Positions 49,601-59,352 of a stretch of DNA of 64,000 bases are shown one piece after another. The number at the start of each line of letters is the position of its first letter. Positions within the stretch are counted from its first letter, which is position 1. Under the pieces are notes generated by a model, which saw nothing but the letters and a program-made list of their open reading frames with translations, did not search any database and was not told the origin of the DNA. The DNA is from Misgurnus anguillicaudatus (Eukaryota; Chordata; Actinopteri; Cypriniformes; Cobitidae). Both the position numbers and the translations under genes were made by a program. The stretch spans positions 19,872,001-19,936,000 of the forward strand of contig NC_073342.2 in assembly GCF_027580225.2 (NCBI RefSeq), given 5' to 3'.

Positions 49601-52600
49601 ATTTGGTGTTTTCTGAGAAGGTCATATCTCTGCCAATAAGATAAGTAAAAACACGAACCTGTAAAACACCATGACAACACCATTTATGTTTAGTTACTGT
49701 AATTGTATCACTATTCCCAAGAAAACGGCAGATTGTACATAACAGATAATATATTATCAACAACATTTTAACACAAATAAATCTCTTTCTGTGTTTTTCA
49801 CAAACACAAATATCAACAAAGTGTGTAATAATCTCTGTATATTAAGTAAATGTAAGTTCCATTCCATTTACAAAGCGAGCAGATTGTGTGTTACCTTCCT
49901 GTCAGGCCAGTTGAACTCTTCAAACACAGATTGGAAATCCTCCATGGCTCCATCTGTGATCAACATAATTGCTTGGTTGCATAGACTGCCCTGACCATTT
50001 GCTCTGGCCTACAGGAGACAGGAAAAGAAACCGAGGAAGCATGCTGACGGCTGGCACTGTACGCATATGTTTGAATATGTATGTGTATCCGATTATACCA
50101 ATTTTGGGAATGATACTAACGTCAGCAAGGATGCGGAAAGACTCCTTCATGGCTTTTTTGACGGTTGCTTCTCCCTTCACTTGAAGTTCATCTATAAGCA
50201 GTTTGAAATGCTGAAAGCAAAGTAAGAGTAGGGTGAAACATTTCAAACAACATTGAAATCAAATGTGATATAGTAGTGTGTGTATTGTAACAGCAAAAAT
50301 GGAAAAACATTGGATAAGGTTAGGATCTTATGTTGCTGTCATCCAGGGTATTTCTTGGAGGATCTGTATCAGCAGCTCGAGCAGATGTTGGGTGACGTTC
50401 AATATCATTACCAGCTCAGCTGATGCATCAGCATTTTAAGCCCCGGTACATGCTTTATATTCTTTAAATCCAAGTCAAACAGATGGGTCAACAAGAAACT
50501 GTTTTTTTAACTCACATGAGTGACACAAAATAAAAATATTTGCAACGTACAATGGGTTCAGTATCCAATCGCGCTGTAATTCCGTATCTGACTGTAATTC
50601 CAGAGATTAGAGTACGTCCCTACTTGCTCTCTGATATATAACAAACAAATAAGCACATCAGATCACTCACACACTAGGTTATAACATGACTAAAAGCAAC
50701 AACAGAAAGAGGATGGGACTAGTGTCACAGAAAAAGCTCAGTTTGGGTAAAAATGCAATATAATTAAGTTATTTGCACCATAAATTTGCTTTAACTGTAA
50801 ACACTGTGATACTATTAAAACATTGCTGTTTGTTTTTGTTAAAGGTGCAATGTGTAACTTTTAGAATAATATCTTGACATAAATGCAATATACTATACAT
50901 AACTATATTATTAGTGGTATATAAAAACCTTACATAACGAACTGTATTGTTTTTATTACCGTAGTAAATAGGCCCGTTTTTATCTACATACACAGCGGGT
51001 GCCCTTACATGGAAGTCGCCGCTATGTTTTAACAGTAGCCCTAAATGGACAAACTGTTCTACAGAGTGCGTTTTGTCTCTACAGTACATTGACGACGACA
51101 TGTTTGTCCTGTGACAGCTACCGTAGCTTCTCATTGCATTTCCAAATTGAGGTTGGGTGCAATTCGCAATCTCACTGCTAGATCCTGCTAAAAATCCCAT
51201 ACAGTACCTTTGGCTTAAAGGAAGGCTCCACCGTTTTTCAATGTTTTGCTGTGTTCTTGCCTCAACTTAGACGAATTGATACATACCTGTCTTTTTTCAA
51301 TGTGTACACTTAGTTTGCAGCACTTCGACCTTGGCGGAGTGCTGTAGTCAGGAGTACTCAGGAGTGATTATGTTACTGCGTGCCGAGGTCAAAGTGCTCC
51401 AAGGGGGTTTTTTCGTCCCTGGGAAAGTCAGCCAACTTTGGCTTAACTTAAGCACTTTACTGTATATGTTACATTATTACTACGCTCGCTTGTACGGTTT
51501 ATCCTTAGCCGCAATATTCTACTTCTTATATTATCTACTGATTTTCTGTGTTCTCCCCTACCTTTACTCATGTTAAGCTGCTTTGCAACAATTAACAATT
51601 GTGAAAAGCGCTATATAAATAAAATTGAATTGAATTGCTGAAACTAAGTGCTCTTCCGCCATTCAATATAGTTCTTATTTTTTACCCGCTTAAAAAATCG
51701 CCACGTTTTATTTTGTGCCACCATACTTACTCGTGTAACTACTCATGTAACAGTCTTTAAATAGGGAAAACATGGAAGTGTTTGGTGGCTTCTAAATTCA
51801 TCCCTGTTTGGATCCTAAGGAATGAATGGGGCTAGGCTAAATGCTAACACATTCACGACGCGCTGTACAAAGATTAAGTGCACGCATTGAAAAAAGATAG
51901 CTACTTATTAATTTGTCTAAGTTGAGGTAAGAACATAGTAAAATATTAGTAAAATATATATATATAAAAACTGTGGTGTTTTCCTTTAAACCAAGTTTTG
52001 GGAGGAACTATCGGTTTAGAACAACAGCAAACTATAGTACAACAAGTGCAACAAGTAGAATAATCTGAAAAAAATATATATTGTTTTTAAAAAAATGTGT
52101 ACGAGGTTTACATGAGTGCATTTGGGGGTATGGCAGTGAACAGGTATCTTGCTTGGGTAATTGGAGTCATTGGCTTAGTTCCTCAGGATCAGGTAAAGTG
52201 GATAATCGACTTACCTCGCGATTGTCCAAGTCTGCCTGCACCAATGTTCCTTTAAAACAGGGCTCCACATAGCGGACATAATCGCTGTACTAAGAAGAAG
52301 GCATACATAATGGCGACATTGTATTTTAATATGCAAAATAACAAAAGTGATAATACATGAAAATCAAAGAATGCTCTTACTGCAATAATATTGACAAAGT
52401 CATTTTCGCCAAGAGTGTCCAGGATAGTGTTAATGGTGTGTTTGGCAATGGTCATTTTCAGACCCTTCATACTGCCACTGACATCAACCACGATGACGAT
52501 ATCCTTAGGAGAGGTGGCAGCCTGGATATACCTTCAACAGAAGAAGGGAGGATTTTTTTCTGGTTTGGGACCACTAGGGACAGGCTAAATTAAATCTTAC

Positions 52601-55600
52601 TGCAATAAAAAATTAACTGCTAGCTACAAATGTTAAATGCTTGTTAAGACATAGGTTTTATGTTAGTCTTAGGGGTCTTCAAACTGGAAAGGTGGGTCAC
52701 ACAAAGTCACTTCACTATAAAAATGCTGGGTTATTTTTAAACCAGTGTTGGGACAAAAAGGGACACTGGTTAACAAGTTAACCCTTTATATTAGACCTAG
52801 CATTTTGGGATAAAACAACCCAGCATGTCGGAGCCGATGGTGTAGTGGGCAGGGCTCCGACATGTGGTGCTCGATTACCCGCTCTTGGTCATTTGCCGAT
52901 CCCATACCCCCCTCTCCTCCCTGTACTTTCCTGTCCTCTCCTAGCCTCACTGTTTAATAAAGGCAAAACTGGCCAAATATATATATATATATATATATAT
53001 ATAAACAGCATAGGTAAATGAAAACCCAACAGGTTGTTTTTTAGTCATGTCATTTTCGTACTGATGTGTTTATCCCGATTTATAAAAATAATTTACTACC
53101 AAATAAGCAGTCGCGTATGTAGGCTACGTCAGTCCTACTAACCTGGCGGATGAGCTGCTAACCACTTAAGAATGAGATTAAAGTCTTTTAGTGGGATCAG
53201 GGCCTAACTGGCTGTGCTACCACAAGCAGACATTTGGGTGGCATCCACACAGATAATCCTGCATTGCACATTGCATCAGGGACTTTGTTGAATATAGATG
53301 CATGCAAAAATCCACTATACATTTATCTAAATACAATGTCATACCAAAATCAGCAATTTCTCACGGAAATGTTACATTGTGTACTTTATGTATTTGTATG
53401 ACTATTTCTGTTCAAGTCAAGAAGCTTGTTGGTCTCACCAGTTTCTGTTTCTGCAGTCGAACGAAACAACGCCATTTGAATCGGGGGTCCATTTTATTCC
53501 TAAGTAATGATAAGACAAGCAAAACTGACTCTTAACACTGTAGTCTAGCTGTAGTTTACATTGACGTTGCAGGAACAAGCTATGCTAAATTATGAAAGCA
53601 GAATGTTATCATGCCTGGATAAAGTCTGAAGAACCCTGTTGAGCTGCCGAAATATTGCCACGTGAGCGTTGGATCCTTCTGAAAGTTACTTATGAACACG
53701 TCATTCAAGGCCTCGGACATATACACTCCATTAAGAATCTCTGGAGCTGGAATTAGCAGGAATGACAGAAAGTGTGTTAGAAATTCCTGCGGCCTGATGT
53801 ATGAATATTTTTATGGTCATTAAAATGTATGTGCAATAACGATGAATACATCTCAAGTGTTCAAGATCAATCAAAATTGGATACATGACGTTGCTGACTC
53901 AAACATTTTGTACAGAAAATTGCAATAATCATGGAGATTCTCTATTAAACAGTTGTAGATTATGTAGATTATTAATTTGAATATCATCCAAATAGCTCTT
54001 GTATGGCGTATTTCATTGCAATCATACCTTTGTTGTAGACATTGGTCGGAACCTGGATGGCGCTCATTAAAGTGTTAACGGGAAGCTTGTTGAAATGCTC
54101 ATTCTCCTCCAGTGGAAATTCACCTCCAAGCTCGATGAAATTTCCCTCTTCGTCCATAGTATTCACCAATAACGAATTGTAATAGTCAAACTGACAAAAG
54201 CATATAGCACAAAATACTTACCATACAATATTTTCAGACAATGCAGTGTAAATAATATGTAACCATGGGCCCAAAAAACAGTCATAAGTCGCATGGGTAT
54301 ATTTGTAGCAATAGGCCAAATTTGTATTTGTATCTCACCTAAATCCTGTCCTATCCTAAAATTGACCTATATAGCTTTGTATTTCAGCTAAGTTAAATGT
54401 ACCATATCCAGTCAGGTCAAAACAATACATACTGTTTTTAAGACACAGTACAATTTTCTAATACAACACATTTGTTTACCCATATGTATACACACTTGTG
54501 ACAGTAATTCATATGACCTCCAGTGAGCAAGTGAAAGGTGACTGTGGTAACAAGGCCAAAATGTGTTTTAGTTTGTTACCTTTAATGATGCATTGAACTC
54601 GTGATACAAATCGGCATCCTCAGCTGTGTCTGCAAGCCTCTGAGTACAAACAGAAAAACAATATTATACTTAATAAAATTTCAATAGCGTATGCAAAGTT
54701 GCTTGAAAATATACATTTCATATTGACCTTTACAGATTTCATCTTGCTTCCCAGCATTCTCTCGATTTCATCGGAAAAGTCCAGAACCAGCCGTGCTCCA
54801 TCCAACTCCTCAATTTTAATAATGGGCTCGACGTCTTTGAGTTTCTGCACAAACCAAGAGGACTTTTACAGCACAAGCATTGCTCTTTGTGAATACATGT
54901 CAAGTTTTCCTAGCAGAACAAGATGATACGTATGTGCATGTTTACCTTTTGTAAGAGAGCAGCTCCAGAATATTTTGACGCAATGGCATTTATTTGCTCT
55001 GAAAGAGTATTGGCCCATTTTTGAACCCTGAAATACAAACAATCTGCTTGAAAAGTTATGTAGTCGCTACTGAATTAAGCGGGTAGCTGCGCAAACGGCA
55101 AACAAAGCAAATCTACTGTACTAAAAAATGGTAAACATAGGAATAGCACAGCCATGAATAAATTATTGTGATAATTTACTCACTCATTACCCAGCAAGCA
55201 ATTTAGCAATTCAAAGACATCTATTAGCCATCCTAGCACAGTCAAAACGTCTAAAACAAGGCAAAATTTGGGTCTAACTATAAATAAATAAATAAAACCA
55301 AACACCTTGTAATCACTGCTGTGCTGAGTTTACTTACATGATGGATATCAAACATCTAATTGGCTAGAAGTGGGTTACTCATTGCCAAAGTATATCGGGT
55401 CTATAGTTAACCTAGACGGGGAAATGCGGCTATTGCTTGCTGGGCAAACCCCTATGACTTTTTTCTTCCATGCATGAAACGAATATTAACACTGCTCTGT
55501 TCAATGGAAGTGAATGGCAACTGTCAGTCCCTAACAATCCTGCCTACCATCTTTTGTGTTACACAAACCAAATAAGTATGATGCAAATATACATAATAGT

Positions 55601-58600
55601 CATGGAGATGGCCCCTAATGACTTGATATGATTCCAAGTAATCTATTGATCTCTAAACATTAAAGGACAAGTTTGGTATTTTACACTTAAAGCCCTGTTT
55701 TCAGATTGGTTATGATGAAATAGACAGTTTTGACTGAAATTTGGACATATGATGCTGGCCCAAGAATTTTCAGGTTGTTTGTTGTGTCACCCCCCACCTC
55801 TACAATGGCTGTATAGGTGCACTGGAACAATCCTTCCTAAAATGCAAAAAACTTTCGTTTACAAAGACATGAAACTCACCTACACAAAAATCGCTGCAAA
55901 AGATGCTTTCCAACAGGTGTTTTAGCATTCGTTGTAAACTTGTGGACCTATTTTTCCAAACACCTCACACCTGACATTCTTCCGCTGAGAGCTTGAATAA
56001 TAGACACTCCAGCCCAGTTGGTGCGATAATCCGCCTTTGCCAATTGCAAGAATACAAACAACGTTCCCGGCGCGGAGTAATACCATACCTCACAGCACAT
56101 CTAATATCCAATAAAAGTCAATGGAGTTGTTCATAAAATAACGATAAAACCTGTTGGAAAGCATCTTTTGCAGCGATTTTTGGTGAGCATATCAGTGAAC
56201 TCCCCTGACCACTCGGAGAGTTTTACGTCTTTGTAAACGAAAGTTTAATGCATTTTAGGAAGGATTGTTCCAGTGCACCTATGCAGCCATTGTAGAGGTG
56301 GGAGGTGATACAACATACACCCAAAAATTCTCGGGGCAGCATCATATGTCCAAATTTCAGTCAAACCGTTCTATTTCATCATAAACAATCTGAAAACAGG
56401 GCTTTAAGTGTAAAAGACCGAACTTGTCCTTTAATTGTGGATTTCGACAAAGAGCAAATCCTGCATTGAAGCACAGTCCAAGCACAGCCAGAATGTAAGT
56501 GACTGTAAATTTAGCAAACAAACTTAAATAAATGGTCTATATAGTAAAACTTCCCTGTCATCCTCTATTCGAAAAAGTGGAAACATAAAGCATTTTGGTT
56601 ATTCTTATAAATTTGAGACAAGACAACTCTCTCGAAAGCCTCTTGTCAGCACTTCTGATGCATGGAGAAGTGACCTCTCCATTAGGTTGTCAGTGTGAAA
56701 GCATCTCTGTTGACTTGAGAGAGTCTTGGATCGCGAGGAAGTAAGGAATTAGGTTAATGGCTTGGCAACATTGCGGATTATGACACAATTACAAGTGGCT
56801 AGGGAAGGGAAATATATAGGGAATCAAAATCAATTCTTAATTTAATTAGTTATGTAAAATAAAACAAACAATACACATACTAAAAAACAATACTAAAGGA
56901 ATAAAACATGTACCATATATTCCTAAGTAAGATATTGTGCACGCTTGAAATATGTTTTATGTTGTTACATGGTGAACTAGGCCACAGTACGTGACATAAC
57001 TGTAAAATTATAATGCATGTGAATAATGTTGATGATAAGACTCGGGGGAAGGCTCACAGGCTCTCATATGAAGTTCCTGTCCGCACATGGCTAACACCCC
57101 GTATGACCATCTGTGAGCTAGCTTGTGTTTCTGGCTGTTATCCAGAGGGCATTATCAGAGGTATCAGTTCATCTGCTTAAAGCCAGGACATTAACCTTAT
57201 AGTTGAAAGTGTTCCTTGCAAATTACACTACTTTAGGTTTTAGGGTCTTGTATGGGCCAATCAGAATCCACCATCATTATGACTCACATTATTATTTTTT
57301 TTAAACACCACGACCTACTTTTCAAATGTGATGATGAGAAAATTATGCATGTTTCTATTCACTATAATAATGTTGGAAAAACCAAATACATCCACAAAAT
57401 GTGTCTCCACCTTAAAATATTTCACTGCCGCTTATGTCGAGAAGTGTCCGCCATCTGCTATGAACGACTTCCAAGTCCCGAGAGAAATACATTTTACACC
57501 TCGACAAACTCTGTTGATCAGGGATTTACTAAAAATGATCACACAACTCTCCAATGCAATTTCTCTCCTTGCCTCATTTGAAATTCCAATAGGCATGGAC
57601 TTAAGCGAAGTGCAAATTATTTCCCAGAAGATATCCAAGGCAGTAACCAAACCACTGGCTAAATACCATCATAAAAACTGTATAGCAGTTACACAATGGA
57701 AACAACATTAATATTTTATCAAAGGTTTGTAGTTTGTTTTTAAAGGGGTGGTTCAATGGTCTTTCATGCATTTTGACTTATTAACACAGTTATTGAGTCG
57801 TTTCCTCATGTTAAACGTAGACAAAGTGTCAAAAAAGCAATTGGGCATGTTACAGAGTATTTCTGTGCCGAATGCACTTCTTCAGGGTTCGTACAAGTTT
57901 CGGAACATTTTTTCGATTACGGGTCCAGCTGACGTTTCAGGGGTTTCTATACGTATCACTTCTTTTTATGGGCACTTTCCCCCGGAACCCCCCCCCCCCC
58001 CACCCGTCAATCAGCGGGAGACGCTAGAACTTACAAACATCACATCACGGGACAGCTTTGTTTAATTTCAAAACTCAACAATGGCACGAAAGCAGAAGTG
58101 TGTTTGTGGATGTAAGGAGAAGAAAGCCAGCCTTATGGAAACAATGGATATAGTTTATTATCCGGGGTAGCAGCGGAGTTTTTTCGTGTGTGTTTGATGC
58201 GGTGGATTTCATTGAAAAGTCCCAACCGGGTCATGAGTTGCATGCGGTAAGTAAGCCTTCTGTCTTATGTTGGAAATAGGCGCGTGCATATTATATAAAC
58301 GACACAAACATGTAGTGAATCATAAGTTAAACAGTGTTGTATGACTCGTACTCGCTCCTCCCGCAGTAGTAACTCCTCCTTCTTCATTATTTTGTACGTT
58401 ATCGGAAAGATTCGGTAAAGCTAATCTTTCTTTTATAAATCTGATTCAACTAAAGACTCTTTGGAGATATAAAGGATGTCATACTACTCTATAGGTACTC
58501 CAGATTAACATCAGAAATGCAGAAACAGTGTGTGTTATGTGAGCTTTCAAGGTTTGGTGGTAGTTGACAAATTTTACCTATGCTGGGATGTTTCAACCTA

Positions 58601-59352
58601 AAAAAATTTTTTTTAACCCATTGTTGGGTCAAATATAAATATTTTCTGGGTTCATTTTACTTAGCGGATTGGGTTCGTACCTTTTGACCCAATGCTGGAT
58701 TGAAAAATAACCCAACATTTGTTTTAAAGTAAAACAAATTGCACACTGGAAACTATTTAAAACCCTATTTTCTTTTAGTGCCTATTTTTGTTATACATTT
58801 TAAAGAGATAGATCACGCCAAAAAAGTGAAAACTCACTCTCATGTTGTTACAAACCTCTATACATTTCTTTGTTCTGATGAACACAGAAGATATTTTGAG
58901 GAATGTTGTAACCAAACCGTTCACGAGCCCTATTCAATTCCATAGTATTCTTTTTTCCTACTATAAAAGTGAATGGTGCTTCTGATCAGTGTGGTTACAA
59001 ACATTCCTGAAAATATCTTTACTCGTGTTCATCAGAACAAAATTTTTTATTTAGATCTGTAACAACATGAAAGTGAGAAAATGATGACAGAATAAAAATT
59101 TTTGGGTGAACTGTCCCTTTAATTACCAGTATCTACTACTAATCTGTTATTGTAATACCGTAGTACTGTTTGTTCACAAATCATCAAGTATGAGAGATTT
59201 AGACCAAACAGTTTGCTGCAATTCAAAGGTAAATCTTACGTTTCAGGTGGAATCCTCATTTGAGCATGGGTAGAGATACAGAGCCAGCCTACATAGACCA
59301 TGAGGAATATAACCCAAGAAAATCTTCTGCAACACATGATGCTGACGACCAT
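31639..59352 (-). CDS. cacna2d4: Voltage-dependent calcium channel alpha-2/delta-4 subunit
   Basis: Auxiliary extracellular subunit of Cav1 channels; in vertebrates it partners Cav1.4 at photoreceptor ribbon synapses. Thirty-seven exons, 1093 aa (human 1137), phases consistent. Exon starts going down: 59352, 55027, 54844, 54639, 54190, 53746, 53499, 52531, 52289, 50210, 50008, 49658, 49113, 47275, 46886, 46455, 46256, 46086, 45925, 44649, 44200, 44072, 43681, 43495, 43132, 42845, 38389, 36896, 36632, 33845, 33109, 32923, 32776, 32347, 32130, 31931, 31731. Exon 1 encodes a signal peptide ([18 protein letters not shown]). The von Willebrand A domain starts near residue 250 with a perfect MIDAS, DVSGS, in exon 8; the tail [17 protein letters not shown] fits a GPI-anchor signal. 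Exon 14 is an 18-nt microexon. One intron is AT-AC U12-type and one GC-AG. Choice of paralogue 4 rests on sequence ([18 protein letters not shown]) and on lrtm2 nested inside. Confidence 0.95.
31932..32014 (-). other. AT-AC U12-type (minor spliceosome) intron of cacna2d4
   Basis: 83-bp intron between exons 35 (32130-32015) and 36 (31931-31849). The donor reads ATATCCTTT, the full U12 AT-AC consensus; the branch site TTCTTAAC (31949-31942) differs from TTCCTTAAC-type consensus by little, with the branch adenosine 11 nt from the AC acceptor. No GT-AG alternative joins the flanking frames: EVKY is completed across the junction and continues [13 protein letters not shown], as in the human protein. 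Confidence 0.9.
32142..32164. repeat. (GA)n microsatellite
   Basis: Uninterrupted AG/GA dinucleotide run of about 23 bp within the cacna2d4 intron between exons 34 and 35, just upstream of exon 35 (32130). Confidence 0.9.
34430..35525. mobile_element. Partial TTAA element (AGGGACACTCCAC family) with nested insertion
   Basis: The right end GTGGAGGGTCCCT is followed by TTAA (35526-35529). The body shares the GCTGCAGGAGGC...GCAGCCATGTTACG palindrome and the GCTAAGCTATGCTAAAA block with the copies at 7251 and 39331. The left boundary is unclear. A second element (35020-35477) interrupts the tract corresponding to TTTAACTCTAGGGGAGC. Confidence 0.6.
35020..35477. mobile_element. PIF/Harbinger-like MITE with TAA duplication, nested
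   Basis: 458 bp, starting TGCTGCGTTCAGACCACCCG and ending CGGCTGGTGTGAACCCACGG, with TAA on both sides (35017-35019, 35478-35480). A 3-bp TAA duplication is the PIF/Harbinger hallmark. It is CpG-rich, with repeated GACGC and CGCGAG words, unlike the surrounding AT-rich DNA. The short open frames in it are not coding. Confidence 0.6.
37472..37932. mobile_element. Non-autonomous hAT-like element
   Basis: 461 bp with ends CAGTGGCGGCT / AGCCGCCACTG. It is flanked by TACATGTA (37464-37471) and CACATGTA (37933-37940), an 8-bp duplication with one change. CAGTGGCGGCT is a common hAT MITE terminus. No transposase. Confidence 0.75.
39331..39839. mobile_element. TTAA-type element (AGGGACATTCCAC family), near-complete copy
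   Basis: 509 bp, AGGGACATTCCACTTTTTTT at the left and AAAAAAAGTGGAATGTACCT at the right; the right flank is TTAA (39840-39843), the left flank TTGA (39327-39330). It contains the GCTTAGCATAATCCATTGAAT block and its inverse, showing the internal inverted structure of the family. Lies in the cacna2d4 intron that also holds lrtm2. Confidence 0.75.
40086..40289. mobile_element. Palindromic MITE with CACTGAAAAAAATG ends
   Basis: 204 bp bounded by TA; left CACTGAAAAAAATGATTCAT is mirrored at the right as ATGAATCATTTTTTTCAGTG. Most of the element is one hairpin (AAGTGGTTGCAATCAATTTA recurs inverted). TA flanks and CACTG/CAGTG ends suggest a Tc1/mariner-type or similar MITE. Confidence 0.7.
40754..42155 (+). 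CDS. lrtm2: Leucine-rich repeat and transmembrane domain protein 2
   Basis: Single-pass neuronal LRR membrane protein. Three coding exons: 40754-40778, 40943-41605 and 41686-42155, giving 385 aa (human 370). The N terminus MGTRINFK is followed by a hydrophobic signal segment ([12 protein letters not shown]), a cysteine-rich LRR cap ([14 protein letters not shown]), about five to six LRRs of the LxxLxLxxN type, a C-terminal cap ([10 protein letters not shown]), and a transmembrane helix near residues 298-321 ([19 protein letters not shown]), then a cytoplasmic tail. [20 protein letters not shown] is close to the human LRTM2 segment. An alternative acceptor at 40928 would add five residues. It lies antisense within the cacna2d4 intron between exons 26 and 27, as LRTM2 does in mammals, which supports orthology of both genes. 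The exon 1 call is the weakest part. Confidence 0.92.
42220..42470 (+). mobile_element. L2-type LINE fragment (reverse transcriptase plus 3' tail)
   Basis: A reading frame at about 42260-42413 gives [20 protein letters not shown], the conserved PQGS-like/LGP block of L2/CR1-clade reverse transcriptases, then [14 protein letters not shown]. It is followed at once by the typical fish L2 3' tail AATTGTGAAAAGCGCTATAT, so the rest of the RT was deleted. A truncated dead copy 100 bp beyond the lrtm2 stop. The same tail occurs at about 51575-51635. Confidence 0.75.
44755..45840. repeat. GGGTT-type minisatellite in a cacna2d4 intron
   Basis: About 1.1 kb built from a 21-23-bp unit, AACCCAAAATGCTGGGTCGTTTC with variants, arranged partly in larger periods of about 190 bp (ATTTTTAAATGTAATAAATGGGTT recurs four times). 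The single-copy ends, AAATGGGTTGTTTTTAACCCAGC and AAAATAACCCAGCATTTTTTT, are inverted repeats resembling the MITE fragments at about 52725-52830 and 58580-58735, so the array probably grew from such an element. Reading frames through it are artefacts of the repeat. Confidence 0.85.
46520..46683. mobile_element. Short MITE with TGTGACCCCTGTCTGTGAAA ends
   Basis: 164 bp; TGTGACCCCTGTCTGTGAAA is mirrored at the right as TTTTCACAGACAGGGTCACA. A related fragment (CTGTGAAATCCAGGCTAAAG...) lies near 19640-19720. It shares only the terminal TGTGACCC with the longer family at 2108 and 47456. Confidence 0.65.
47456..47838. mobile_element. MITE with TGTGACCCTGG ends, inverted copy
   Basis: 383 bp; starts TGTGACCCTGGACCACAAAT and ends TTTGTGGTCCATGGTCACA. 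It carries the family's internal blocks in the opposite orientation to the 2108 copy (for example ATATCTTTATGGAACATGAT). Lies in the cacna2d4 intron between exons 13 and 14. Confidence 0.7.
50843..51200. mobile_element. TTAA-type MITE fragment (AGGTGCAATGTGTA family)
   Basis: Follows TTAA (50839-50842) and begins AGGTGCAATGTGTAACTTTT. The body is a relative of the element at 29015-29391 read from the other end (CACATACACAGCGGGTGCCCT, GGACAAACTG blocks). The right end is eroded and abuts the next element at 51219. Confidence 0.6.
51219..51985. mobile_element. TTAA-flanked inverted-repeat element with an L2 tail inside
   Basis: 767 bp, TTAA at 51215-51218 and 51986-51989; starts AGGAAGGCTCC and ends GTGTTTTCCT. 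The right arm repeats the TTTAAATAGGGAAAACATGGA and GGATCCTAAGGAATGAATGG blocks of the element at 15598. An L2-type 3' tail (AATTGTGAAAAGCGCTATAT, about 51595-51635) has inserted into or been captured by it. Confidence 0.7.
52829..52985 (+). mobile_element. tRNA-derived SINE
   Basis: The 5' part has a tRNA-like head with a box A-like TGGTGTAGTGGGCAG and a box B-like GTGCTCGATTACC, followed by a C-rich unrelated body (CCCCTCTCCTCCCTGTAC) and the tail AATAAAGGCAAAACTGGCC leading into a (TA)n run. This head-body-tail layout is typical of fish tRNA-SINEs. It is not a functional tRNA: acceptor-stem pairing and anticodon arm are not evident. Confidence 0.65.
52977..53003. repeat. (TA)n microsatellite at the SINE 3' end
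   Basis: Uninterrupted TA run of about 27 bp directly following the SINE tail, as expected for a SINE 3' simple repeat. Confidence 0.85.
55664..56430. mobile_element. TTAA-flanked foldback element in cacna2d4 intron 1
   Basis: 767 bp; AGGACAAGTTTGGTATTTTAC at the left is mirrored near the right end, GACCGAACTTGTCCT, with TTAA at 55660-55663 and 56431-56434. Long inverted arms (GCCCTGTTTTCAGATTG / CAATCTGAAAACAGGGC; TTTCGTTTACAAAGAC and its inverse) make most of it a hairpin. Confidence 0.8.
57328..57711 (+). other. Unrecognised 127-codon open frame in cacna2d4 intron 1
   Basis: An open frame from ATG 57328 to TAA 57709-57711, antisense to cacna2d4. The middle and end ([39 protein letters not shown]) have a protein-like composition, unlike the AT-rich shadows elsewhere. 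No family was recognised, there is no obvious splice context or promoter, and it could be chance, a retrocopy remnant, or an exon of an unannotated antisense transcript. Confidence 0.2.
57744..58260. mobile_element. Probable TTAA-type element fragment
   Basis: Begins AGGGGTGGTTCAATGGTC after TTAA (57740-57743), the same AGG start as the other TTAA elements here. It contains a poly(C) run (about 57990-58000) and a short frame [20 protein letters not shown] at 58081 that ends at a stop after 29 codons. The matching right terminus was not found. Confidence 0.4.
58580..58735. mobile_element. MITE of the GGGTT type
   Basis: Contains TTTAACCCATTGTTGGGTCAA and TTGACCCAATGCTGG, with AACCCAACATTTG at its right. 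It corresponds to the single-copy ends of the minisatellite at 44755-45840. A similar fragment lies at about 52725-52830. Confidence 0.55.
58804..59118. mobile_element. TTAA-flanked MITE of the AGGGACAGTTCACCC type
   Basis: 315 bp, TTAA at 58800-58803 and 59119-59122; the right end reads TTGGGTGAACTGTCCCT, the left AGAGATAGATCACGCCAAAA. The blocks TGTTGTTACAAACCTCTATA and ATTTAGATCTGTAACAACAT are inverted relatives. A fragment of the same right end (GGGTGAACTGTTTCT then TTAA) lies at about 21718-21736. Confidence 0.75.

Noticed and set aside
52829..52985. Possible functional tRNA gene
   Set aside because: Only loose A- and B-box resemblance, no cloverleaf stems, and a SINE body and tail follow.
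58081..58170. Short frame beginning [15 protein letters not shown]
   Set aside because: Stops after 29 codons and lies in a probable transposon fragment; no evidence of a cysteine-rich gene.
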